Positions 53,202-63,960 of a stretch of 64,000 nucleotides of DNA are shown here, piece by piece. The translations under genes and the position numbers were made by a program. The DNA comes from Aquarana catesbeiana (Eukaryota > Chordata > Amphibia > Anura > Ranidae). The notes beneath the pieces were generated by a model that was not told where the DNA came from, made no database searches, and saw only the letters and a list, made by a program, of their open reading frames with translations. Where the stretch lies: the NCBI RefSeq assembly GCF_042186555.1, contig NC_133324.1, positions 195,443,640-195,507,639 on the forward strand. The letters run 5' to 3'. How positions within the stretch are numbered: position 1 is the first letter of the stretch; each line of letters starts with the position of its first letter.

Positions 53202-54014
53202 AAAGTCCAGAATTTACAGTTTTTCTGAGCTTTCACAGGCAAGGGTTTGAAATATAATGTCATGCACAGCTCCGAGTGGAGAGCTGAGTCTAATCTGACA
53301 CCTGAATGGAGGGAAGAGACACACCGCACAGTCTCATAGAAAAACATGCACAGCTGAGGGTGTCAATCACAGGCAGTGTGCTGGGGGCCCCATATTCCTC
53401 CATCTCTTGGAGTTGCACAGCCTGTCAGAAGTGACTCATGCAGATAGCAGAGGAACCAGACTGCAGACACAAATCACACTTGTTGCACTGGATTGAGGCA
53501 AGTACACACTATAGAAGAATATGCTTTGTTCATATATTGTCAGAGGTTTATCACTACTTTACCTTGTAGTGCTTGTTAACACTTGTGACCGGGGTTGGTA
53601 ACAATGGGTAGCTGTTTTGCTTCCTAGCTGCAGAAAAAATATGATACCCCCTGTAGTGTTTGGCTGCAGTTGCCCTGCAGCAATATGCAATGCACATGGT
53701 TGCGGCACTAGGAGGCAAAATATCTACTCCCAGACACCTATCACCAATCCTCTCAAAAGCGATCCACCAAGGATTGCATTTCAGAGGGGTGGCAAGGGCT
53801 GCTGCTAGTGTAAACAAGCCTTCAAATACCCAATTTTGTACAGGGGAGTTAAAAAAAACAGGAGTTACCAAGCAATCGATTGGATGATTGATTGTATTCA
53901 TTAAGCTAAGTAAACATTCAGTACTTCTTTAGTGAACCAATCTCAGTGTCTGGTGTTGTCCCTAGGCCTCATTTACACTGGCACTCCTGTGTTTAGCTAT
54001 TCTAAAGAATTTAT
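53202..54014. other. Intergenic sequence; no gene
   Basis: Remainder of the repeat hit by the L1, then about 600 bp with no family I recognise. Open frames at 53550-53900 on both strands overlap each other and carry no known motif. Confidence 0.5.
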
Positions 54015-54022
54015 CTGGGAAG

Positions 54023-54056
<34 letters not shown>

Positions 54057-54332
54057 TTTGTAAAAATCAGTGATTTTTTTTACAACTGCCAGTAAATATG
54101 AGGGGCTGATAATTTTCATGCTGTGTTGACTTTTTAAGTGTAAATCAAGCAAATTACATTGTTATAGGTATTGTCAGTGTTTCCATATTATGTTTATACT
54201 GTTCAAATATTCACTGTGTTAGTTTTCAATAGGAGTTCTGTAATTTCTCAGGTTGTCAGTAAAAAATGTGCACCGCCAGTAAATTGTCCATGTTTTGTCA
54301 GTAAAAAATTCTGCGGGAGGTTGGCAACCCTG
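54023..54332. mobile_element. hAT-type MITE, 310 bp, with 8-bp target duplication
   Basis: The ends are CAGGGTTGCCAACCGTCAG and GGAGGTTGGCAACCCTG. The duplication CTGGGAAG is perfect at 54015-54022 and 54333-54340. The interior holds repeated CAGTAAA.TT motifs in both orientations (TCAGTAAATTTACTGACAG). Confidence 0.94.
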
Positions 54333-56011
54333 CTGGGAAGTGTAAACACTTTTATTCTCCCAGGTGACCTTTTCATGTGTTTATCCATATTTAGACCCAT
54401 TTACGTGTGTGTAGCAAGGTTTCTAGTTTCTAATTAAACACTACAAAGAATAAAATGTAACAGTGCAATCAGGGCAGTGAAAATAGACACATAGTGAAGA
54501 GTAAAAAGAATCCCCCCAACATTTTTAAAATATATTAATAATAAATTAAAATGCTTGTAACCGCATGTAACTGCGGTAAACCGCGTTTATGTGTTTTTTG
54601 CATCTATAAGCATTCTTAACCACTTGCCGACCAGCCGCCGTCATTATACAGCAGCAGATCAGCTCTCCTGCGCCAATCGCTGTAGCTGCATGGTGGCTCA
54701 CGCAGGCGCAGTTGTGGGCACACGCTGCCAGCGATGCGCTCTCGCTACCGTGTGCCTGCGGGTCAGACACACTCGGTGTCCGCCGGTGACCTGCGATTGC
54801 CTAGTACCAAGGCAGAATTGCGATCTGCTCGTGTAAACAAGGCGATTCCCCGTTATGCCAGATGACATGTAAGAGATCTTCTGTTCCCAGTGATCAGGAA
54901 CAGCGATCTCTGTCATGTCCCTGGCAGCCCATCCCCCCTACAGTTAGAACACACCTAGGGAACACACTTAACTCCTTGATCGCCCCCTAGTGTTAACCCC
55001 TTCTCTGCCAGTGTCATTTTTACATTGATCAGTACATTTTTATAGCGCTGATCAATGTAATAATGTCACTGGTCCCCAAAAAATGTCATTTGGGGTCAGA
55101 TTTGTCCGCCACAATCCCACTAAAAATCGCAGATTGCCCGCCATTACTAGTAAAAACAATACAAAGTAAATAAAAGTTCCTAAATTTGTCCCATAGTTTA
55201 GACGCAATAACGTTTGCGCAAACATATTAATATACACCTATTGTGATTTTTTTTTTACCAAAAATATGTAGAAGAATATATATCGGTCTAAACTGATAAA
55301 TAAATGTGTTTTTTTATTTATTTTTTTGGATATGTATTAAAGCAAAAAGTAAAAAAAGTGTTTTTTTTTTTCAAAATTGTCGCTCTTTGTGTGTTTATAA
55401 CGCAAAAAATAAAAACCGCAGAGGTGATAAAATACCACCAAAAGAAAGTTCTATTTGTGGGACATCAAAACGAAATCAATTTTGCATGGGTACAGCGTCA
55501 CATGACTGCGTAATTGTCAGTTAAAGCGACGATGTGCCGTGTTGCAAAAAATGGCCTAAAGTACTGGGGTTCTGGTGGGGGGATGGGGGGACGGGACGGG
55601 AGGGGAGAGAGCTGGAAGGATCACAGTAAAGTATGGGTAAAACATGTCGGGGAAGGGGGGTGGCGGGTGATGGGCCATTCCCATTGTTGGGTGTAGCAGG
55701 TGCAGAGAGTCTGATGGGGCCCTTAATCAGAGTCAAACCTCTTAGGGGGAACCAAACTGCCGGGAGGAGTTAAAGGGCCTTGAATCCATGGGCCACGGGG
55801 AGGCCAAATACCCCAAAGGAAGTGGGGGAGGAGGGAAGGGGGGTGGAGGGGAGAGGGGGGAGAGGGAGGGCGATATTCCCTGGGAACTGCTCTGGAAAGA
55901 TCAAGATAGGAAGGAGGGGAGGGGCGGATCTCTGCCCACAGCGCTCCCAGAAAGAGAGGAGATATAAGCGAAGGAGGAGGGAGGAGATGAGTTGGAGCGC
56001 GGTGTGCAGAG

Positions 56012-57004
56012 ATGACCACCCTTAACTTCATGACCTATAACGTAAGAGGTTTAAATGCTCCTATTAAAAGAAATAACGTGATAGAAGAGATTAAACACTA
56101 TAAAGCGGATATAGTCCTTTTGCAAGAGACACACATATCACAGGACTCTAATTTGAAAATAGTATCTAGAGACTACCCAGTTTGGTATTATGGGGATTTC
56201 CCAATTAAAAGAGCCAAGGGGATTGCCATAGGATTTGCCAGGGGAGTAAGATTTGTCCTAGAGGACAGAATGACAGACCCGGATGGGCGATATTTGTTCC
56301 TGAAGGGTAAAATCAATGAGGAAGAATACACCCTGGCAAATGTCTATTGCCCAAACAGAAATCAAATAAAATACCCAATTAGTATCATTAAAAAAATTAT
56401 GGACTTTAAGAAAGGACATACTATTATTGGAGGGGATTTTAATTTTTGTTTGTCTCCAGGGATAGATAGTACGTCAAGTGCACAGAGGACTGGGAACGTG
56501 ATGAGGAAGGCCTTAAAAAAGACTCTATTTCAAAATCAATTGGTAGAAGTGTGACGAACGCAAAATGTCAAACGCAGAGATTACACTTTCCACTCCTCTG
56601 TGCACGGGACGTACACAAGAATAGATTTTTTCCTGGTTGACCATAGACTACTCGAAAAAGTAGATAAAACGGAAATTAAAATAGCCACCTTTTTTGACCA
56701 TGCACCGGTAATGATGGGAATAAAGAAGGAGGGAAAGTCATATAGAAAAGCGCCCTGGAGATTGAATGAAGAGCTATTACAGGATAAAGCAGCAGAAGAG
56801 AGGATCAGGCGGGAACTAGAGTGGTACTTCGAAACCAGCGATACAGAAGAAATATCAGAAGCCACACTATGGGAGGCCCATAAGGCATTTATTAGAGGCA
56901 TATTGATACAATTGGGAACAGAAAGAAAAAAGGCAGGAATAAGTAGAAAAAATACTTTGATAAAAGATATTACAGAAATAGAACAGCAACACAAAAAACA
57001 GTAA
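56012..57004 (+). pseudogene. L1 (second copy) ORF2 endonuclease domain, frameshifted
   Basis: It starts MTTLNFMTYNVRGLNAPIKR, with IVLLQETHISQDSN and IIGGDFNFCLSPGIDST up to a TGA at 56552-56554. The domain resumes in another frame with HGTYTRIDFFLVDHRLLE and FFDHAPVMMGI, where SDH has become FDH. It continues through the linker (WRLNEELLQDKAAEERIRRE) to a stop at 57004. At least one frameshift and the loss of the Ser before the catalytic Asp-His argue that it is dead. Confidence 0.88.
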
Positions 57005-57379
57005 ACGCAGAAGTATGGGTGACTCTCATAAGTAAGAAAGAAGAACTGAAAGACTTAGTTGAGCAGGATACACGCGTGGCTTATAATAAGATAAAAAAAG
57101 AAAAGTCGGTAAATCCCTGGCAAGGATGTTAAAAAAGAAAATAACAGCAAATTATATAGAAAACATACAAGATAGTAATGGGAAAATAGTTTATAATCCG
57201 GGGTTTTCAAGAGTACTACGCAAAATTATATGCCATTAATAAGAATGAAACAACTGAGAAAAAAAACAGAAGGGATAAAACGAGAGCTTTCTTGGAAGGG
57301 ATAGTTTTAAATAGAATCTCAGAAGAGCAGGGGAAATGGCTGGAAGAACCGGTAACAGAAGATGAGATAAGGAAAACAC

Positions 57380-59731
57380 TAAGAGAGACCCCCCAGGCAA
57401 GAGTCCAGACCCGGACGGTCTAACAGCGCTATATTATAAAAAGTTTGGGGATATTCTGGTTCCCAAATTGTGCTCATATATCAATGGGATAGGGACAAAA
57501 TGGGCAATAAGAAAAGAGGCTTTAGAGGCGGCTATAACCATAATACCCAAAGAGGGAAAAGACGCCACTCTCTGCTTGAGTTATAGGCCTATCTCATTGC
57601 TGAATGACGACATCAAGCTATTTGCAAAGGTAATGGCAGGAGGGTTGAAACCACTAATGAGTAAGCTAATACACATTGACCAGGCAGGGTTTGTACCCAG
57701 AAGAGAGTGCAGAGACAATGGGATTAGGAAACTGCTAGTAGTACACGAAATAAAGGAGTCCGGGATCCCCGGTCTACTCCTGTCTATCGATGCTGAAAAA
57801 GCGTTTTACAGGGTAGACTGGGGGTTCATGAGAGAAACCCTTGTGGCGATGGCTATAGGGGAGAGATACACACAATGGATAGGGGCACTTTACAATTCCC
57901 CCACAGCAAGGGTGAAAGTAAATGGTTCGGTGTCGGATCCCTTTGAAATGTTTAACGGTACTAGGCAAGGGTGCCCCCTGTCGCCCCTACTGTTCATACT
58001 GTCATTAGAACCACTACTGGCGAAAATCCGTCAGGATGCGAGCATTAGGGAGCTCAGGCTAGAAGAAGTGGAACATAAGATGGCTGCATATGCCAATGAT
58101 ATTCTGTTCTTTGTGTCCTATCCGAGGATAACTCTGCTTAACTTGATGAAAGAATTAAAACAGTATGGGGAATGCTCGAATTTCAAAATAAATCCGGGGA
58201 AGTCTGAGATACTGGAGGAGGCACCTGTATATCAGGAGGAGTTCCCATTTACTTGGAAAGAGAAGGAGTTAAAGTATTTAGGGGTTAAAATCACAACACA
58301 AATAGATACGCTCTATCAAGCAAACTTCCTGCCATTACTAAATGAAGTTAAAAAAGATTTAAGCAAGATAGCGTCAAGGCACGTGTCTTGGCTGGGGAGA
58401 ATTAATATTTTTAAAATGAGTCTTTTACCAAAGATTATGTACCAATTTCAGATGCTGCTGATCCCTCTCCCAAATGCTTATTTTAAAACATGGAAAACAT
58501 TACTCCTCAGGTATATTTGGAAGGGGAAAAAACCAAGAATAAGTCTACAAATATTAACTAGAGACAGAAAACAGGGGAGCTTAGGCGTTCCAGATATAAA
58601 AAATTATTACAAAGCGGTTCTTCTCTCTCGGGTTATGGACTGGGCAAGAAATAATAAAAATAAAAGTTGGGTGGAAATGGAGAACACAATCAGTAAAACA
58701 GAGCTGGGGAAAATGATTTGGGTACCTACACTTTTTAGGAATATAGGAGAAGGAACACACAAGATGACACTCAAAGCACTAGAGATATGGGATATGACAC
58801 ATAAAAAAGAAAATGGATATATAATTCACCATGCATTGCACTGAAGGACACAGAGTATTTCCCACTGGGGAAAAGTAATTTGTTTGGAAATTGGATTAAA
58901 AAACAGAACGCACAACTGAAGGATATAATGGTGAAGGGTAGATTATGTACACTACAAGAGTTAAAACAAAATGATTTACTAATGATTGATGAATGGCGCT
59001 ATTCCCATCTAAAACACTTTTTTGACTCCCTCCCTCAAACAGTGAGATCGGTGGATAACCTGCTACCAATAGAGAAACTATGTACAGAGGGTGTAGAAAA
59101 AGGGGGAATATCAGTTATATACAAAATCTTGGCGGAAGGGGATGGAATGGGAAAACCGCCATATATCAGTAAATGGGAAGAGGAATTAGGGTTACAAGTA
59201 AATGAGAGGGAGATGAGGAAAATTATAAGTTTGGTTTTCTCAGCATCACACGATAGTAAAATGATAGAGAGTAGTTTTAAGTGTTTAGCACGGTGGTACA
59301 TAACTCCAGACAAGGCCCACAAGTATCAGACAGAGACTACACAGTGCTGCTGGAGGGGGTGCGGGGAGCGGGGCACCATGTCACACATTTGGTGGATGTG
59401 TCCAAAAATTAAACAATTCTGGAGAGAAGTAATTACAAAAATAAAAGAGATGACAAAAATCGAAGTCCAAGAAGATCCGTGGAAGTGTATGTTCCAACGG
59501 ACAAAAATACCAGTTAAACAATACATGAAGACCCTGATCCCCTCACTCCTGAATGCAGACAAAAGTCTAATCCCTACACATTGGCATGACACAGAGAGCC
59601 CCTCGATGAGGAATTGGAGCAATAAAGTAGATGTCATATATAACTTGGAGTACTTGAGGTTTAGTGGAGAGGAGGGATGGGCAGGTTTAAGGAAAAATGG
59701 AAGCATTGACTCAAATTTAAGCATACTATGA
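57380..59731 (+). pseudogene. L1 (second copy) ORF2 reverse transcriptase and C-terminal region
   Basis: A PGKSPDPDG-type block near 57395-57420 is out of frame. From 57468 the frame reads AAITIIPKEGKDATLCLSYR, SIDAEKAFYRVDWGFMRE (the usual FDRVDW Asp is Tyr), NGTRQGCPLSPLLFILSLEP and MAAYANDILFFVS (YADD is YAND, near 58086-58097). It stops at 58842-58844. The next piece (58880-59731) has the C-terminal CCWRGCGERGTMSHIWWMCP (C-x3-C-x7-H-x4-C) and ends INSLEY-like NLEYLRFSGEEGWAGL. Two of the three catalytic aspartates are changed. Confidence 0.9.
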
Positions 59732-60058
59732 AGTTCGCAGAAATGATTGGGGCTTGATTAGACCAGGAGTAGACATATGTTAGGTCGAAAGGAAGTACCT
59801 GATCCAGAGCGGGGAATGGAAAGGGGGGGGTGACTTTTTTCTGGGGGGGGGGTGGGGTGGAGGAGGTGTCGGAGGGTTTTTAGAGGTAATTGGGTTTTGT
59901 TTGGCTTTTTGTTACGTTATGAAACTCTTACAAAACGCTGCATATGATGTAAAGTTGGATTTAAAATAATAAAATATATTGAAAAACAAACAAAAAAAAA
60001 ATTACAAAAAATGGCCTGGTCATTAAGGGGGCAAATCTTCCGGTCCTTAAGTAGTTAA

Positions 60059-60511
60059 AGGGGAAAACATTTCTAATAATTTTTGAACATGTTGAAAAAA
60101 CACAAATTTCACCACATGCTGTTGCCTGCATCAATGGACGAGTTCAGTAGTGATGAACTCTGGTCCTCTCATGCAGTTTTCTACGGAGCCTCAGCAACAT
60201 CAGGAGCATTTCCTCACACATGCTCGTGATGGAAACCATAGTGAAAACACAAGAAATAAGACAGCTATATACAAGCACACTGCTCTCTCTCCTCCCACAG
60301 AATGGCAGAAATAGTTAATAATTTACTTGTTCTTCATGCATTGTGGGCATTTGGGAGGGCCTCCTGAGGTTATCTTTAAAAAACGCTTCTAACCTCAAAT
60401 GCTCATAACTGCTGCTAAACTCACATAAACTCAGTATGTAAAATTGCTGTTGTTAAAGAGTGTTTGAAGGTTTTTAAAGGTGCAACAAGCTTTAAATGTC
60501 TACAGAAGCTC
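60059..60511. other. Intergenic sequence; no gene
   Basis: About 450 bp without recognised family. It resembles a diverged MITE body (CTCAAATGCTCATAACTGC) but no ends are seen. Confidence 0.45.
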
Positions 60512-60519
60512 CTTTTAAC

Positions 60520-61040
60520 CAGGGTTTTTTGTCAGCAGAAATGCGGGGGCACGCAGTTCCAGCACCTCCATCTCTGAATGTGGCAAGGGATGCTGGATGG
60601 TCTATTGATGTTAGCTGGTGGGAGATCTATAGTTGCTAGAGGGGGATCTATTATTGCTGGGGGTGGGTCTTATGTTGCTGGAGGATCAATCCTTGCTGGG
60701 AGGGATCTACTACTGAGGGAAGGGTCTATTGAAGCTGGCTGCTGGAGGGTCTATTGATACTGGCTGTTGGAAGTCCATTGTTGCTGGGATGGATCTATTG
60801 TTGCTGGGGTGGATCTATTGTTGCTAGCTACAGGGGATCTATTTTACTGCTTTTCTTGTTATCATTAAAAAATTCCATACACATTACTTAGCACCACAAA
60901 ATTACACATCTGTATTCTACTGGTAGGTGGGTAGGGGATGGAACCAAGGAATGGTGCTCAGAGGTTAGTAGAGAGCGGAACCAAGGGTTGACTTGGAAGG
61001 GAGGAGTTTCTGCACCTATTCTCTGAGAAAAAAAGCCCTG
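60520..61040. mobile_element. hAT-type MITE, 521 bp, with 8-bp target duplication and minisatellite
   Basis: The ends are CAGGGTTTTTTGTCAGCAG and CTGAGAAAAAAAGCCCTG. The duplication CTTTTAAC is perfect at 60512-60519 and 61041-61048. From about 60600 to 60840 there is a GGATCTATTGTTGCTGGG-type minisatellite. The same family, reversed, lies at 37275-37830, and a fragment at 42228-42412. Confidence 0.93.
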
Positions 61041-61317
61041 CTTTTAACTATTGTTGATCTGCTTTTGTGCCAGAAAAACAGCCCTTCACTATTGTCATTG
61101 TTTTATGTTTTAGTTTTGTTTTTCGTTTTTTAGAGAAAAAACAGACAATAAAAAGGTAAAATAAATGTAAAAGTGAGAGCATACAAACAATAATCAAATA
61201 CAAAAAAGGGAAAAAAACACAATAAGTGCTAATGTTAACTAAACTTACCCAAACACAACACTACCAAAACCATCAGGGTAAATTCATAAAAAGAGTACAT
61301 TTTTGTGGCTAGGCAGC
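61041..61317. other. Spacer; nothing recognised
   Basis: AT-rich sequence between two MITEs. Confidence 0.5.
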
Positions 61318-61824
61318 TTAACCTCCCTGGAGGTTTTCCTGAGTGTGGCCCGGGGTTAAATTTCAGCACCATTAGCGGTAACCCCGAGCCACACTCGGGA
61401 TTGCATTGCAGGATCCTGGTGCGGTATACTTACCTTGTCCCAATGATCCTGCAATGTCCCCCCGCTGTGTCTGTGGGCTCTGTCCTACACCCAATGCCTC
61501 TGTGTGCCGGGGTCCGTTCCCTGCGAGCGTCGCAACGCACGAGGCGGAGCCCGGCGGCAAATTAAAAAAAGTGAAAAATCATGATACATACAGTACACTG
61601 TAATCTTACAAATTACATTACTGTATGAAATTATTTCACATCCCTTTTGTCCCCAGTGCTTTGTCCAATGCCCTGCATGCAGTTTTATATTATGTACCGT
61701 ATTTATCAGCGTATAACATGCATTTTTTTTCTCCTTAAAATCAGGGGAAAATCGCGGGTGCGTGTTATACGCCAATCCCCGCCGATCTCCTGCTGACTGT
61801 GAGCAGAGCGAGCGCCGGCCGCCG

Positions 61825-61977
61825 ATATACATAGATAGCCGAGTGTACTCGGCTAGGTTCGGCTAGCTCCGCTCAAAGTCACACCCAGTCCCGCCCTATG
61901 ATGGACACAGGGACTGGGCGCGACTGCGAGCGGAGCTAGCCGAACCTAGCCGAGTACACTCGGCTATCTATGTATAT
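61825..61977. repeat. Perfect 50-bp-arm palindrome
   Basis: Arms at 61825-61874 (ATATACATAGATAGCCGAG ... CGGCTAGCTCCGCTC) and 61928-61977 are exact reverse complements over all 50 positions. Pairing continues inward with mismatches (AGTCACACCCAGTCCC / GGGACTGGGCGCGACT), leaving a loop of only about 15 bases. Confidence 0.95.
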
Positions 61978-62144
61978 GGGCAGCGCTTGGCTCCGCTCAT
62001 AGTCACGCCCATGCCGGGAAGGACTACGTAAGGAGCCGAAAGCAGCCGAGAGCCGCCGAGACACATAGGACCGGCTCTGTGTATCTTGGTGGGGCCATTT
62101 TCAAACTGCAGTGACACTGACAAGTCACTGCAGTTTAACTGCAG

Positions 62145-62390
62145 CCTGGGCAAGGCTGCAAATGGACACTGACAAAGCTGCAGATGGGCACTGACAAGGC
62201 TGCAAATGGACACTGATAAGGCTGCAAGGCTGCAAATGACACCAAGGCTGCAAATGACACCAAGGCTGCAAGGCTGCAAATGACACCAAGGCTGCAAATG
62301 ACACTGACAAGGCTGCAAATGACATTGGACAAACATGCAGATGGACGCTGTGCAAGGCTGCAGATGGACACTGATAAGGCTGCATTGATG
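62145..62390. repeat. AAGGCTGCAAATG minisatellite
   Basis: About 14 variable units (16-24 bp) of AAGGCTGCAAATGACAC or AAGGCTGCAAATGGACACTG in the TA-flanked MITE. Confidence 0.93.
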
Positions 62391-62853
62391 GGCATTAAAA
62401 TGTAAGTTTTTTTCCTTAAAACATTTTTTTCCTTAAAATTCCCTCCTAAACTCGGGGTGCGTGTTATACGCCGGCGCGTGTTATACGCCGATAAATACGG
62501 TATACTGTTCTTTCTGCTTGGAAACTTGAGATTGTCCATAGCAACCAAAAAGTATCCCTTTACATCAAAAGTGGTTTTAGACCAGGTAGAAAACAGCGAT
62601 AGTAAATTGGAACACTTACAGAATTGTGGGTAAATTAATTTTATTATTATTATATTATTATTTTTTATAATTATTTATATTTCTTTAATATATTAAAATT
62701 TTTTATTTTGTGTTTCAAACTGGTGGACAGATTTAAGTGTGCTATTGCTAAGAATTACTGGCCTACAATATAAAACGCCAAATTTCTATGCAAAATAATT
62801 GTACCGCTTCGAGACGCAAAAATCTGACATAATCATACCGTCAGGGAGGTTAA

Positions 62854-63790
62854 TGAAAGAATTGATAGTCTCTGTGTAGCGCTACCCTCGTAAGGACTGC
62901 TAATAGATTCTGTACCCCACTGGTTGCCCCAACTCTGCAAATCCTCCATCAACTCTGACACTCTGGGTTCAGTCATCTTACCAACTGTATCAATAATAAG
63001 AGACATACACTATCAGTGAAACATTTCAAGTTGTTTACTGTGACTGCGAATGGTAAAAGGTATTCTTATCTGTACACTATAACTCTATTTATGAAAGGCA
63101 CACTTAATGGCTTGAAACCCTGCAAGGAAACACACAGTATGACTAAAATTCAACTTGACCTTATCTTAAATCACAGAAACCTATGTGAACAGGTCAGCAG
63201 AAGGGTAGGGAACTGGAAATTATTTCCTATGTCAGTTTCACTCCCTTCTGTCTCCTCAACCCACAGGCCATTAACAATATTACAACATGACAAACAATAT
63301 GCAAACTATTATGTTCAAATTGGCTGGCTCCTTTAAATAGGGTTCCAGAGAAAAGAGAGCAGACCCTCTGTGCTAAAACGACTTTAGTCACTTGAGCAGA
63401 CGAGAGGATAAAAAGGGTTGCAGTGTTATTCCTTGAAATCCCGCGGTCTTCAGCTAGCTTTAAAGTAATGTGAATAGGGTAATCCTTATTTTACTTTGAA
63501 CTTTTCCTGCATGACTTCAATATTATTGTATTAAAAAAACTTACCAGTGGAAAAGTTGTGAACAGGGCATAGATGTCTGCATACAGTGTTCATTAGAATG
63601 TATGAACTAACTTCCAGTGGCACCACAAGTACCAGAAAGCTGGGCTGAATAAGTGATGTCTATATGCAGTTGTCAGAGAACTCACACAGCAAGCACCCAT
63701 GTCCGTGCAGCAGCTGCCAATCCTCGTTCTGCTAATGCCAATGTGCATGCATGGAACCGTAGCCAGAGACAAATGAGATCCAGGGTGGGC
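62854..63790. other. Terminal unique-looking sequence; no gene supported
   Basis: About 940 bp with no recognised repeat. A 106-codon open frame (63016-63336, +) has no known motif, no splice or promoter context and an AT-rich composition. I treat it as chance. Confidence 0.45.
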
Positions 63791-63799
63791 ATGCACAAT

Positions 63800-63960
63800 G
63801 GCACCTCTATGCGAACGCGCTAACGTGCACCCGCGAGTGCCAAAGCGCTAATGTGCTAACACGCATGCGCCAATGTGCTAAGGTGCTAATGTGCTAATGC
63901 GCATGCACCAATGTGCTAAGGTGCTAATGCACACGCGCACGTACGCTGGCGCAAATCCTG
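63800..63960. repeat. Imperfect GCTAATGTGC / GCGCATGC tandem repeat
   Basis: Repeated GTGCTAATG and CACGCGC-type words with alternating purine-pyrimidine runs (GCGCATGCACC, ACACGCGCACGTACGC). Such runs can favour Z-DNA. Confidence 0.65.

Larger units (their letters stand above)
55558..60003 (+). mobile_element. L1-clade LINE, 5'-truncated, second family
   Basis: The target duplication CAAAAAATGGCCT is perfect (13 bp) at 55545-55557 and 60004-60016. The copy starts within purine-rich sequence ~450 bp upstream of ORF2 and lacks ORF1. It ends with AATAATAAAATATATTG and an A-rich tail. ORF2 covers 56012-59731 in four frame-broken pieces. Amino-acid differences from the copy at 47275-53190 are large, so it is a different L1 lineage. 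Confidence 0.92.
54616..60058. mobile_element. piggyBac-type MITE (TTAACCACTTGCCGACC family), split by an L1
   Basis: TTAA at 54616-54619 and 60055-60058. The left part (54616-55557) is a close relative of 38110-39078, including GTTTATAACGCAAAAAAT and CGCAGAGGTGAT. After the L1 (55558-60003) the right end resumes with ATGGCCTGGTCATTAAGGGG and CCTTAAGTAGTTAA. Without the L1 the element is about 1 kb. Confidence 0.9.
61695..62502. mobile_element. TA-flanked MITE (CCGTATTTATCGGCGTATAA family)
   Basis: Inverted termini CCGTATTTATCAGCGTATAA and TTATACGCCGATAAATACGG are bounded by TA on each side (61695-61696 and 62501-62502), as for Tc1/mariner-type targets. A GCGTGTTATACGCC motif is repeated at both subtermini. 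Inside are a long palindrome (61825-61977) and a minisatellite (62145-62390). No transposase. Confidence 0.85.
61318..62853. mobile_element. TTAA-flanked piggyBac-type MITE (CCTCCCTGG family), copy 2
   Basis: TTAA at 61318-61321 and 62850-62853, with termini TTAACCTCCCTGGAGG and ACCGTCAGGGAGGTTAA. It matches the copy at 5840-6586 in reverse. A TA-flanked MITE (61695-62502) has inserted into it: the target text around AGTTTTATATTATGTA / TATACTGTTCTTTCTGC is continuous with AGAATGGTATATATAATATA in copy 1. Confidence 0.88.

Noticed and set aside
53554..53901. 115-codon - strand frame
   Set aside because: It overlaps open frames on the + strand, has no motif, and sits in repeat-like DNA.
63016..63336. 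106-codon + strand frame
   Set aside because: No known motif, AT-rich composition and no splice or promoter evidence.
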